Shown here piece by piece: positions 49,407 to 57,668 of a stretch of DNA of 64,000 nt. The position numbers and the translations under genes are program-made. The notes under the pieces were generated by a model. It had not been told where the DNA came from and searched no databases. It saw only the letters and a program-made list of their open reading frames with translations. The DNA is from Streptomyces hyaluromycini (GTDB lineage Bacteria; Actinomycetota; Actinomycetes; Streptomycetales; Streptomycetaceae), in contig NZ_BCFL01000027.1 of the NCBI RefSeq assembly GCF_002217755.1, positions 1-64,000 on the forward strand, in the 5' to 3' direction. Each line of letters opens with the position of its first letter. Position 1 is the stretch's first letter.

Positions 49407-50531
49407 GTGAGAGTGACAGTCGTCGGAGCAGGCGTGGTGGGCACCATGCACGCCTGGCAGGCAGTGGAACGCGGCCACGAGGTCGTGCAGATCGAGCGCG
49501 AGGCCGAGGCCCGCGGCGCCTCGCTGCGCAACTTCGGGCAGATCTGGGTGAGCGGGCGCGCGGGCGGAGCGGAACTCGAAACTGCCCTGCGGGCCAGGGA
49601 GTTGTGGGAGGAGATCGGCGGCCGGGTGCCCGCGCTCGGCTTCCGTGCCAACGGGTCGCTGACCCCGGTGCGCGGCGCATACGAACTCGCCGTCGCCGAG
49701 GCCGCCGTGGCCCGCGGCGACGCGGCCGCCCGCGGCCACAAGCTGCTCACCCCCGCCGAGGCCCGTGCCCTGAACCCCGCCCTGCGCGGAGCGTTCGACG
49801 CCGCCCTCTACTGCGAACGGGACGCGGCCGTCGAACCCCGCACCGCCCAGCTCGCCCTCCGCGCCGAACTGCTGAAGTCCCCGAACTACACCTTCCTGCC
49901 GGGCCGTGAGGTGCGCGAGGTGACCGGAGCGGGGACGGTCCGGGACGACCACGGCGAGGTGCATGCCGCCGACGCCGTCGTCCTGTGCACCGGCGCCTGG
50001 CTCGGCGGCCTGGTGCGCGAGCTGGCCGGCCCCGACCTGCCGGTGCGCCGCGTCCGCCTCCAGATGATGCAGACCGACCCGCTCGGCGAACCCCTCCCCA
50101 CCTCGGTCGCCGACGCCGACAGCTTCCGCTACTACCCCGCGTACGCCTCCCCGGCCCTGGACGAGCTCAACGCCCGCTCGCCGCAGCCGGAGACGGCGGC
50201 GACCCACCGCATGCAGCTGCTCATGGTGCAGCGCGTCGACGGCGGCCTCACCATCGGCGACACCCACGAGTACGAACACCCCTTCGCCTTCGACACCGTC
50301 GAAGAGCCGTACGAGCACCTCGCCGGCGTCGTCGAGTCCCTCCTCGGCCGGCCGCTGCCGCGCGTCCGGCGCCGCTGGGCCGGGGTGTACGCCCAGTGCA
50401 CCGACCCCTCGCGGGTCGTCCACCGGCAGCAGGTGGCCGACGGGGTGTGGCTGGTCACCGGGCCCGGCGGGCGCGGCATGACCTGCTCGCCCGCGATAGC
50501 CGAGACAACCGCCGACGAGCTGGACTGGTGA
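49407..50531 (+). CDS. FAD-dependent amino-acid-oxidase-like protein (TIGR03364 type)
   Basis: About 374 residues from GTG 49407. Dinucleotide motif VRVTVVGAGVVGTMHAWQAV, then EREAEARGASLRNFGQIWVS and the late FAD contact GVWLVTGPGGRGMTCSPAIA. The SLRNFGQIWVSG block is characteristic of the D-amino-acid/glycine-oxidase-like group found in phosphonate loci, where it is thought to remove the amine from an aminophosphonate or a related amino acid. The HAD phosphonatase-like gene starts five bases after its stop. Earlier in-frame starts (49398, 49335) exist; GAGGAG best serves 49398-49407. Confidence 0.85.
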   Translation: MRVTVVGAGVVGTMHAWQAVERGHEVVQIEREAEARGASLRNFGQIWVSGRAGGAELETALRARELWEEIGGRVPALGFRANGSLTPVRGAYELAVAEAAVARGDAAARGHKLLTPAEARALNPALRGAFDAALYCERDAAVEPRTAQLALRAELLKSPNYTFLPGREVREVTGAGTVRDDHGEVHAADAVVLCTGAWLGGLVRELAGPDLPVRRVRLQMMQTDPLGEPLPTSVADADSFRYYPAYASPALDELNARSPQPETAATHRMQLLMVQRVDGGLTIGDTHEYEHPFAFDTVEEPYEHLAGVVESLLGRPLPRVRRRWAGVYAQCTDPSRVVHRQQVADGVWLVTGPGGRGMTCSPAIAETTADELDW

Positions 50532-50536
50532 GAGAG

Positions 50537-51232
50537 ATGACCCCGACCCCGACCTGGACCCCGACCTCGACCGAAGACATCCGGCTCGTCGTGCTCGACA
50601 TGGCCGGTACGACCGTCGCGGACGGCGGGCTCGTCGAGCAGGCGTTCACCGCGGCCGCCCGCCACCTGGGCGCCGACCCCGACCGGATGATCGACTACGT
50701 CCGCGCCACGATGGGCGAGTCCAAGATCTCCGTCTTCCGGCACCTGTTCGGCGAGGAGGCCAGGGCCCAGGAGGCCAACAGGGCCTTCGAGGCGGCGTAC
50801 GCCGAACTCGTCGACGCGGGCAGGGTCGAGGCGCTGCCCGGGGCGCGCGAGACCATCGAGGAACTTCAGGGGCGGGGCCGTACGGTCGTGCTGACCACCG
50901 GTTTCGCCCGCGCCACCCAGGACGCGATCCTCGCCGCCCTCGGCTGGCAGGACCTGGTGCCGCTCACCCTGTGCCCCGCCGACGCCGGGGGCCGCGGGCG
51001 GCCCTGCCCCGACATGGTCCTCACGGCCTTCCTGCGGACGCGGGCCGCCGACGGGGTCGGGCAGATCGCCGTCGTGGGCGACACCTCGTACGACATGCTC
51101 AGCGGGGTGCGCGCCGGGGCGGGGCTGGTGGCCGGCGTCCTGACCGGGGCGCACGACGCGGACGCCCTGCGGGCGGCCGGGGCGACCCTGGTGCTGGACT
51201 CGGTGGCCGACCTGCCGGGAGCGCTCGCATGA
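50537..51232 (+). CDS. Phosphonatase-like HAD hydrolase
   Basis: 231 residues. HAD motif I LVVLDMAGTTVADGGLVEQA (nucleophile D21, acid/base region AGTT), motif II VVLTTGF, motif III region CPDMVLTAF, motif IV VVGDTSYDMLSG. The DMAGTTVADGG form and the helical cap match the phosphonatase-like subfamily related to phosphonoacetaldehyde hydrolase. The lysine that defines true PhnX (Schiff base) was not identified, so the exact substrate is uncertain. The stop codon overlaps the ABC ATPase start. Confidence 0.85.
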   Translation: MTPTPTWTPTSTEDIRLVVLDMAGTTVADGGLVEQAFTAAARHLGADPDRMIDYVRATMGESKISVFRHLFGEEARAQEANRAFEAAYAELVDAGRVEALPGARETIEELQGRGRTVVLTTGFARATQDAILAALGWQDLVPLTLCPADAGGRGRPCPDMVLTAFLRTRAADGVGQIAVVGDTSYDMLSGVRAGAGLVAGVLTGAHDADALRAAGATLVLDSVADLPGALA

Positions 51233-52293
51233 GCAGCGGGATCAGCAGCGGCATCCGCTTCGACTCGGTGAGCGTCGCCTACGACGGGAACGTGGTGCTG
51301 GACTCCCTCGACCTGACCGTCGGGCCCGGCGAGGTGATGGCCCTGCTCGGGCCGTCCGGCTCCGGCAAGACGACCGCGCTGCGGGCGGTCGCCGGGTTCG
51401 TACGGCCCGTCTCCGGGCGGGTGTTCCTCGGGGACCGGGACGTCACCGACCTGCCGCCCCACCGGCGCGGAATCGGGATGGTGGTGCAGCAGTACGCGCT
51501 CTTCCCGCACCTGCGGGTCGCCGACAACGTGGCCTTCGGGCTGCGGGCACGCAGGACACCCAAGGCCGAGGTCCGGGAGCGGGTCGCCGAGGCGCTGGAG
51601 ATGACCGGGATGGCGGCGTACGCCCGCCGCCATCCGCGGGAGCTGTCCGGCGGCCAGCAGCAACGGGTCGCGATCGCACGGGCGTTGGCCATCCGGCCGG
51701 AGGTGCTGCTCCTCGACGAACCACTGTCCGCGCTCGACGCGCAGCTGCGGTCCGGGATGCTGGCCGAACTCGGCCGGCTGCACCGGGAGTTGCCGGACGT
51801 GTCGATCCTCTACGTCACCCATGACCAGGTCGAGGCGTTGACGCTGGCCGACCGGATCGCGGTCATGGACAGGGCGCGGCTACGGGCGTGCGGGACGCCG
51901 ACAGAGCTCTACCGGGCGCCGGCCGACGAGTTCACGGCGTCCTTCGTCGGCGGGGCGAATCTGCTGCCGGTGACCGTGGGGGCCGGGGGAGTGGACTTCG
52001 CGGGGGTCGCGGTGAAGGTCGACACGGGGGGTGTTGCGGCCGGGGCTAGGGCGACGTTGTGCGTGCGGCCGCACCTGGTGGGGCTCGGCGAAGGGCCGAA
52101 CAGGCTGGTCGGCACGGTGACCGATGTGCAGTGGCGGGGGGCCACGCATCGGCTGTGTGTCGAGGTGGGTGGGGAAGTGGTGATGGCCGATCTGAGGGAG
52201 TTGCGGGATCCGCCGGGGTTCGGGGATTCCGTGAGTCTGCATTTCGCGGCGGAGGATGCGGTGTTGCTGCCGGTCGGAGTCGGCCGTGGGTGA
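51229..52293 (+). CDS. ABC transporter ATP-binding protein (phosphonate-type importer)
   Basis: 354 residues. Walker A GPSGSGKTT (~42-50), Q-loop VVQQYALFPHL, signature LSGGQQQRVAIARAL, Walker B VLLLDEPLSALDAQ, H-loop YVTHDQVEA, then a TOBE-like C-terminal domain (ATLCVRPHLVGLGEGPNRLV) as in the CysA/PotA branch. Overlaps the HAD gene by four bases and the first permease gene by eight bases. Powers uptake through the two permeases that follow. Confidence 0.95.
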   Translation: MSSGISSGIRFDSVSVAYDGNVVLDSLDLTVGPGEVMALLGPSGSGKTTALRAVAGFVRPVSGRVFLGDRDVTDLPPHRRGIGMVVQQYALFPHLRVADNVAFGLRARRTPKAEVRERVAEALEMTGMAAYARRHPRELSGGQQQRVAIARALAIRPEVLLLDEPLSALDAQLRSGMLAELGRLHRELPDVSILYVTHDQVEALTLADRIAVMDRARLRACGTPTELYRAPADEFTASFVGGANLLPVTVGAGGVDFAGVAVKVDTGGVAAGARATLCVRPHLVGLGEGPNRLVGTVTDVQWRGATHRLCVEVGGEVVMADLRELRDPPGFGDSVSLHFAAEDAVLLPVGVGRG

Positions 52294-53152
52294 GGTTGTG
52301 GCTCGGCTGCGGGCCGGTGGGGGCTGGTCGCGCCCACGCGGCGGCAGCCGCAAATCAGATACAGCCCCGCGCCCCTTTCGGGGCGCGTTGGTCCTGCCGC
52401 CCGTTGCATTGCTCGCCCTCTTCTTCCTCTATCCGCTCGCCCTCGTCGTCCAGCAGTCCGTTCACCCCGACACCGGCGGTACTTCCCTCCAGCCGTACGC
52501 CGACGTGTTCGCCTCCGAGTCGTTTCGCAACGCTCTCTGGACCACCGTCTGGATCGCCGCCGCCTCCACCGCCGGCTGTCTGGTGCTCGGGTTTCTGCTC
52601 GCCCTCGTCATCGCCTTCGTTCCCTTTCCCGGAGCCAAGGCCGTCGCCCGGTTCATCGACGTCTATCTCTCCTTTCCGTCCTTTCTCATCACGCTCGCCC
52701 TGCTCTTCATCTACGGCACGACCGGGATCATCGGGTCGTTCCAGTTCCTGACCACGCCCTGGGGGGTGCTGCTCGCCGAGGTCACCTACTTCACGCCGTT
52801 CGTGATGCGGCCGGTGCTCGCCGCCTTCTCCCAGGTGGACGCCGCGCAGATCGAGGCGGCGTCGAGTCTGGGGGCGCGGGCTCCGCGGATCGTGCGGCAG
52901 GTGATCCTTCCCGAGGCGCTGCCCGCGCTCGCGGCCGGCGGGAGTCTGGTGCTGGTGCTCTGTCTGAACGAGTTCGGGATCGTGCTGTTCACCGGCGCCA
53001 AGGGGGTCACGACCCTGCCGATGCTCGTCTACAGCAAGGCGATCCTGGAGTCCGACTACCCGGGCGCCTGCGTGGTCGCCGTCGTCAACGTCCTGATCTC
53101 CGTGGGTCTCTACGGCCTCTACCGGGTGGTGAGCCGTCGTGCTGGTGCATAG
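52286..53152 (+). CDS. ABC transporter permease 1
   Basis: 288 residues from GTG 52286, which overlaps the ATPase stop. Six membrane helices and the permease loop EAASSLGARAPRIVRQVILP (EAA motif) are clear. The first ~45 residues are odd: their DNA is a copy of a dispersed intergenic repeat, including the hairpin at 52369-52386, so the natural start may instead be TTG 52388, just before VLPPVALLALFFLYPLALVV. Forms the channel with the second permease. Confidence 0.88.
   Translation: MGEVVARLRAGGGWSRPRGGSRKSDTAPRPFRGALVLPPVALLALFFLYPLALVVQQSVHPDTGGTSLQPYADVFASESFRNALWTTVWIAAASTAGCLVLGFLLALVIAFVPFPGAKAVARFIDVYLSFPSFLITLALLFIYGTTGIIGSFQFLTTPWGVLLAEVTYFTPFVMRPVLAAFSQVDAAQIEAASSLGARAPRIVRQVILPEALPALAAGGSLVLVLCLNEFGIVLFTGAKGVTTLPMLVYSKAILESDYPGACVVAVVNVLISVGLYGLYRVVSRRAGA
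52300..52386. repeat. Intergenic-type hairpin repeat inside permease 5' end
   Basis: Read on the minus strand it has GGGGCGCGGGGCTGTATC, GCGGCTGCCGCCGCG, GGGCGCGACCAGCC, the same order as the repeat at 58693-58765. The arm pair GCGCCCC/GGGGCGC (52369-52386) is a terminator-like hairpin, normally located between genes. Confidence 0.65.
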
Positions 53153-53936
53153 CCGCGGGGCCAGGTGGGCGGTGTGGGCGGTGTTCGCCGTGCTGTTCCT
53201 GCCGCTCTTCGCCCTCCCTCTCCTCGTCGTCCTCGGCGCCTCCTCCGCCACCCACTGGTCCGGCGTGCTGCCCTCGGGGCCGACCGTGGCCAACTTCCGG
53301 TCCGCCACCCGCGGCGACGCCCTGCAGGCCCTCACCACCAGCCTCGTCACGGCCGTCACCGCGAGCCTGCTCGCACTGGCCGTCGGCACCTGGGCCGCGC
53401 TCGCCGCGGCCGGGCTGAAGAAGCGGTACCGGCGGATCGTCGACGCCCTGTTCGTGCTGCCGGTCGCCGTGCCGTCGGTGGTGGTCGGGCTGTCGCTGCT
53501 GGTGGCCTTCTCCAAGCCGCCGATGCTGCTCAACGGCACCCGGTGGATCGTGATCCTCGCGCACACCGTGCTGGTGACGGCCTTCGCCCACCAGTCCGTG
53601 TCGGCCGCGATCACCCGCCTCGACCCCGCCTACGAGCAGGCCGCCGCCTCCCTCGGCGCCCGGCCGGCGTATGTGCTGTGGCGGGTCCGGCTGCCCCTGC
53701 TGCTGCCCTCGCTCACCGCCGCCGCGGGGCTCTGCTTCGCCCTCTCCATGGGCGAGCTGAGCGCCACGATGATGCTCTATCCGCCCGACTGGACCCCGCT
53801 TCCGGTCCTGATCTACTCGGCCACCGACCGCGGCGCCCTGTTCGCCGGCTCCGCCCTGGCGGTGGTCCTGATGGCGGCGACCCTGATCGTCCTGTTCGCC
53901 GTCTCCCGCGTCCGCAACAGAGCCTCGTACCGCTGA
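53139..53936 (+). CDS. ABC transporter permease 2
   Basis: 265 residues from GTG 53139, overlapping the first permease by 14 bases. Six membrane helices beginning WAVWAVFAVLFLPLFALPLL; the coupling loop is YEQAAASLGARPAYVLWRVR. Binding-protein-dependent inner-membrane permease, the partner of the previous subunit. The end APVYPPDWTPLPVLIY-type region and spacing fit the phosphonate/putrescine/iron-type family. Confidence 0.93.
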   Translation: MLVHSRGARWAVWAVFAVLFLPLFALPLLVVLGASSATHWSGVLPSGPTVANFRSATRGDALQALTTSLVTAVTASLLALAVGTWAALAAAGLKKRYRRIVDALFVLPVAVPSVVVGLSLLVAFSKPPMLLNGTRWIVILAHTVLVTAFAHQSVSAAITRLDPAYEQAAASLGARPAYVLWRVRLPLLLPSLTAAAGLCFALSMGELSATMMLYPPDWTPLPVLIYSATDRGALFAGSALAVVLMAATLIVLFAVSRVRNRASYR

Positions 53937-53974
53937 TCCGATTTCCCTCATCCGTGCAAGGAGTTCGCCTCGCC

Positions 53975-55030
53975 ATGCCCAGAAACACGTTCAAGATCGC
54001 CGTAGCCGTCTCGCTCCTCGCCACCCCGCTGCTCTCCGCCTGCGGCGGCTCCTCGGCCGCCGCCGACGAGAAGGCCGTCACCGTCTACAGCGCCGACGGC
54101 CTCAAGGGCGAGAACAACGACGGCTGGTACGACAAGGTCTTCGCCGACTTCACCCGGCAGACCGGCATCAAGGTCAAGTACGTCGAGGGCGGTTCCGGTG
54201 AGGTGGTGCAGCGCGCCCTGCGGGAGAAGAGCAACCCGCAGGCCGATGTGCTGGTCACGCTCCCGCCGTTCGTCCAGCAGGCCGACAGCAAGGGGCTGCT
54301 GCAGAAGTACGAGCCCGAGGGCTCGGCGCGGGTCGGCGCCGCCGACAAGGCCGCCGACGGCACCTGGACCTCCGTCGTCAACAACTACTTCGCCTTCGTC
54401 TACGACAAGAAGGAGCTGAAGCAGGCGCCGACGACCTGGGAGGAACTGCTCGACGGCACGTACAAGAACAGGCTGCAGTACTCCACGCCCGGTGTCGCCG
54501 GCGACGGAACCGCCGTGCTGATCAAGGCGATCCACGACTTCGGCGGGGAGAAGCAGGCACTGGAGTACCTCGGCAGGCTCCAGGCCAACAACGTCGGGCC
54601 GTCCGCCTCCACCGGCAAGCTCGCCCCCAAGGTCGACAAGGGCGAACTGCTGGTCGCCAACGGCGACGTCCAGATGAACTACGCCCAGTCCAAGACCATG
54701 CCCAACCTGGGCATCTGGTTCCCGGCGGCCGAGGGCGGCAAGCCCACCACCTTCGCGCTGCCCTACGCGGCCGGCCTGCTCACCGGCGCCCCGCACACCG
54801 AGAACGGCCGGAAGCTCCTCGACTTCATGCTCGCGCAGAAGCAGCAGGAGGAGGTCAGCTCGATCGGCGGCGGCTTCAGCGCCCGTACCGACGTCAAGGC
54901 CACCGACGCCAACGCGGCCGCGCTGACGAAGCTGATGGACGGCGTCGACGTGTTCACGCCGGACTGGAACGACATCGACAAGAACCTCACGTCGTACGTG
55001 GCGGCGTGGAAGTCGGCGACCGGCAGCTGA
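53975..55030 (+). CDS. Substrate-binding lipoprotein of the phosphonate-type ABC importer
   Basis: 351 residues from ATG 53975 with AAGGAG ahead. Lipobox LLSACGG with C23. The mature protein starts AVTVYSADGLKGENNDGWYD and carries QADVLVTLPPFVQQADSKGL, TWTSVVNNYFAFVYDKKELK and MNYAQSKTMPNLGIWFPAAE, a class II/III iron- and aminoethylphosphonate-type periplasmic binding fold. Last gene of the operon. In context with a TIGR03364-like oxidase and a phosphonatase-like HAD, 2-aminoethylphosphonate is the most likely ligand, but iron(III) binding proteins share this fold. Confidence 0.9.
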   Translation: MPRNTFKIAVAVSLLATPLLSACGGSSAAADEKAVTVYSADGLKGENNDGWYDKVFADFTRQTGIKVKYVEGGSGEVVQRALREKSNPQADVLVTLPPFVQQADSKGLLQKYEPEGSARVGAADKAADGTWTSVVNNYFAFVYDKKELKQAPTTWEELLDGTYKNRLQYSTPGVAGDGTAVLIKAIHDFGGEKQALEYLGRLQANNVGPSASTGKLAPKVDKGELLVANGDVQMNYAQSKTMPNLGIWFPAAEGGKPTTFALPYAAGLLTGAPHTENGRKLLDFMLAQKQQEEVSSIGGGFSARTDVKATDANAAALTKLMDGVDVFTPDWNDIDKNLTSYVAAWKSATGS

Positions 55031-55153
55031 CCGGCAGGTGAGCCGGGCGTTCCCGGGTGATCCCGTGTGTGTCTAGTCTGGGGGCGTCGGTACGCCGTGG
55101 TTCCGGCGCCCCAGCTCACGCATGACCCGTACGTACGCCAGGAGACGCACCAC

Positions 55154-55933
55154 ATGGCAGAGCGCAAGCCCATCGAGTCGTGGCTCACCGACATGGACGG
55201 GGTTCTCATCCACGAGGGCGTTCCGATCCCCGGAGCGGACGCCTTCCTGAAGAAGCTGCGGGAGTCCGGGCGGCCCTTCCTGGTGCTCACGAACAACTCC
55301 ATCTACACCGCCCGTGACCTGCACGCACGGCTGCGCCGGATGGGTCTTGACGTGCCGGTGGACAACATCTGGACCTCGGCGCTGGCCACCGCCCAGTTCC
55401 TGGACGACCAGCGGCCCGGCGGCAGCGCCTACGTCATCGGCGAGGCCGGCCTGACCACCGCGCTGCACGACATCGGGTACATCCTCACCGACCACGAGCC
55501 CGACTTCGTCATTCTCGGCGAGACCCGCACCTACTCGTTCGAGGCGCTGACCAAGGCCGTGCGGCTGATCAACGACGGCGCCCGGTTCATCGCCACCAAC
55601 CCCGACAACGTCGGCCCGTCCGTGGAGGGCGACCTGCCCGCCACCGGCTCGGTCGCCGCGCTGATCACCGCCGCGACCGGCAAGCAGCCGTACTTCGTCG
55701 GCAAGCCCAACCCGCTGATGATGCGGGCGGGCCTGAACGCCATCGGCGCCCACTCGGAGACCTCGGCGATGATCGGCGACCGCATGGACACCGACGTCCT
55801 CGCGGGCCTGGAGGCCGGGATGCGCACCTTCCTGGTGCTGTCCGGCGTCACCCAGCCGGCCGACGTCGACCGCCACCCCTTCCGGCCCTCCGAGGTCGTG
55901 GACTCGATCGCGGACCTCGTCGAGCGGATCTGA
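55154..55933 (+). CDS. NagD-like HAD-IIA family hydrolase
   Basis: 259 residues. Motif I WLTDMDGVLIHEG (D13, D15), motif II VLTNNSIYTARDL, then the IIA cap with VIGEAGLTTALHD and GETRTYSFEALTKAVRLIND, and motif IV FVGKPNPLMMRAG with MIGDRMDTDVLAGLEAG. Phosphatase acting on small phosphates such as nucleoside monophosphates or sugar phosphates. It stands ~120 bases after the ABC operon with its own leader, so it may not belong to it. Confidence 0.92.
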   Translation: MAERKPIESWLTDMDGVLIHEGVPIPGADAFLKKLRESGRPFLVLTNNSIYTARDLHARLRRMGLDVPVDNIWTSALATAQFLDDQRPGGSAYVIGEAGLTTALHDIGYILTDHEPDFVILGETRTYSFEALTKAVRLINDGARFIATNPDNVGPSVEGDLPATGSVAALITAATGKQPYFVGKPNPLMMRAGLNAIGAHSETSAMIGDRMDTDVLAGLEAGMRTFLVLSGVTQPADVDRHPFRPSEVVDSIADLVERI

Positions 55934-56011
55934 ACCGCCGCCGAACGGCCTCCGACCGGCGAGGACCGGCGGGCAGCACCAAACCTGTCGCCACCCGTAC
56001 GGAGCAAGAAA

Positions 56012-56036
56012 GCGCCCCCCGAGGATGCGGGGGCGC
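56012..56036 (+). terminator. Terminator downstream of the HAD gene
   Basis: GCGCCCCC with GGGGGCGC around a nine-base loop, ~80 bases after the stop codon. Confidence 0.65.
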
Positions 56037-56050
56037 CCGGTGCGGGGGAG

Positions 56051-56068
56051 CCTCCAGATATCTGGAGG
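56051..56068 (+). promoter_or_regulatory. Perfect palindrome covering a ribosome site
   Basis: CCTCCAGATATCTGGAGG is an 18-bp perfect palindrome. Its right arm holds the GGAGG ribosome site for the ATG at 56075. As DNA it may be an operator; as RNA it would pair the ribosome site with CCTCC and lower translation. Confidence 0.6.
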
Positions 56069-56074
56069 TTCACG

Positions 56075-56632
56075 ATGGGCTCACTTCGCCTCACTCTCTG
56101 TACCGGACTCCTGGTCTGCGCCGCCGGTCTCTCCGGCCTCTCCCCGGCGGCCGCCCGTGCGGCGGACGGCCAGGGCGTCACCGTGACCCCGGCTTCCCCG
56201 TCCGCCGGGTCCGTCGTGGCGCTGCGGGTGAGCGGCTGCTCGGGTACGACCGGCACCGCCGTCTCGACGGCCTTCGTCTCGGACGCCCGCCTCGGCGGCA
56301 CCGGCGGCGACCTGACCGGCCAGGCCCAGGTCCGCTCCACGATCGGCGCCGGCACCTACGACGTGCGGGTCAGCTGCGCCGGCACCGCCGTCACCGGCAG
56401 CGTCGCCGTCGTGGCGCAGTCGTCGTCCGGGCCGGACGTGCCCGGCTTGCTGCCCGCCTCGCCGGTCGCGCCCGTGCACGCGGGCGGCGGGGGCACCGCT
56501 CCGCTCGCCTCGGTGGAGTCCCGCTCGGCCGGTCCCGACACCGCACAGGCGGTGACCGGCCTGCTCCTCGCCGCTTTCGCCGCGGCCGCCGTCGGACTGC
56601 TGAGGGTCCGTCGCGGCCGCGGTTCGCGCTGA
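56075..56632 (+). CDS. Secreted cell-wall-type protein beside class F sortase
   Basis: 185 residues: signal peptide SLRLTLCTGLLVCAAGLSGL (cleavage after ARA), an Ig-like beta domain of ~100 residues (GVTVTPASPSAGSVVALRVS, with C-x(n)-C at SGCSGT and VSCAGT), a flexible linker, and a C-terminal hydrophobic span TGLLLAAFAAAAVGLLRVRR with a basic end. No LPxTG/LAxTG is present before the span (SAGPDTAQAV), so it may be a simple anchored protein or a substrate with an unusual motif for the neighbouring sortase, 12 bases downstream. Confidence 0.78.
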   Translation: MGSLRLTLCTGLLVCAAGLSGLSPAAARAADGQGVTVTPASPSAGSVVALRVSGCSGTTGTAVSTAFVSDARLGGTGGDLTGQAQVRSTIGAGTYDVRVSCAGTAVTGSVAVVAQSSSGPDVPGLLPASPVAPVHAGGGGTAPLASVESRSAGPDTAQAVTGLLLAAFAAAAVGLLRVRRGRGSR

Positions 56633-56644
56633 GGACGGGACCGC

Positions 56645-57316
56645 ATGTCCGACGACACCGAACGATTCCCCGGCACCGGACGGCTGCTGACCGGGGTGGC
56701 CTGGGCGATCCTGCTGCTCGGGCTGTGGCTGTGGGGCCGCGGGGTGACCGAGGTGCCCGACGGGATGACGGGTCCGACCACGGGTGACGTGGCCGCCGTC
56801 GGCCGCCCCCCGTCCGACCCCGAACTCCCGCCCGCCGCCAAGCCGTTGACCTCGGCCGTGCCCGAGCGCGTCGACATACCGGAACTGGGCGTGCAGGCCC
56901 CCGTGGTCGCCCGCGGTCTCGACCGGGACGGCGGGGTCGACCCGCCGCCCTTCGACCAGCCCGGCGTGGTCGGCTGGTACGGCTCCGGGACCGACCCCGG
57001 CGCGGCCGGCACCGCGGTCCTGGTCGGGCACGTCGACACCGAGACCCGGCCGGCCGTCTTCTACAAGATCAGCGCGATGCGCCCCGGCGAGACGATCCGC
57101 GTGGTCCGCGCCGACAACACGGTCGCCGAGTTCACCGTCGACGACGTCCGGGTCCTGCCCCGCGACCACTTCGACGCCCAACAGGCCTACGGCACGCGGG
57201 AGTCCGGCCGTGCCGAGCTCCGCCTGATCACCTGCGGCGGCACCTTCGACCGGACCACCCACAGCTACACGGCGAACGTGATCGTCTCGGCGTACCTCAC
57301 CGGCACCGCCGTATAG
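56645..57316 (+). CDS. Class F sortase
   Basis: 223 residues. N-terminal anchor GVAWAILLLGLWLWGRGV, then the sortase domain: ERVDIPELGVQAPVVARGLD, VVGWYGSGTDPG, catalytic H129 in LVGHVDTETRPAVFYKI, C197 in LRLITCGGTFDRTT and a downstream arginine at 203. The ITCGG motif and the short sequence are typical of class F. Class F enzymes in actinobacteria are not well understood and their substrates are often genetic neighbours; the preceding secreted protein is the prime candidate. Confidence 0.92.
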   Translation: MSDDTERFPGTGRLLTGVAWAILLLGLWLWGRGVTEVPDGMTGPTTGDVAAVGRPPSDPELPPAAKPLTSAVPERVDIPELGVQAPVVARGLDRDGGVDPPPFDQPGVVGWYGSGTDPGAAGTAVLVGHVDTETRPAVFYKISAMRPGETIRVVRADNTVAEFTVDDVRVLPRDHFDAQQAYGTRESGRAELRLITCGGTFDRTTHSYTANVIVSAYLTGTAV

Positions 57317-57668
57317 GGCCGGAACACCGCGGTCACCTGTCGCCCGGTCGACGGCCTGCTCCCCTGAGACCGCCGACCGGGCCGGTCCTCGACCGCGCGC
57401 TCGGGCCGCGGGAGTAACCCGGCGTCAGGCGCGGGAGGCTGGGAAGGCGGCCGGGGCGCGGGCCGCCCGCAAGCGACTCTAGAGGGCAACAGGCGCCCGG
57501 GCCTAGGTTCGTGCCCGCCAAGCCTCCCCCCACTCGTCGACTCGCCCGTAAACCCGCCCGTCAATCCGGGCTGTAACAGCTCACCGACAAGGGTTGGGCG
57601 ATCTCGTGGCGAGTGCGGCTGGTATGTCACGATTGGGCTCTGGCCAAGTGCACCCAGGGGGGAATTGG
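57317..57668. other. Intergenic stretch upstream of the GH6 gene
   Basis: About 350 bases without a supported gene. The last ~80 bases are AT-richer and end in AGGGGGGAATTGG just before the GH6 ATG; the promoter probably lies here. Nothing else was recognised. Confidence 0.4.

Noticed and set aside
56012..56074. A riboswitch ahead of the sortase-associated secreted protein
   Set aside because: Only a simple terminator hairpin and one palindrome are present; no conserved ligand-binding core was recognised.
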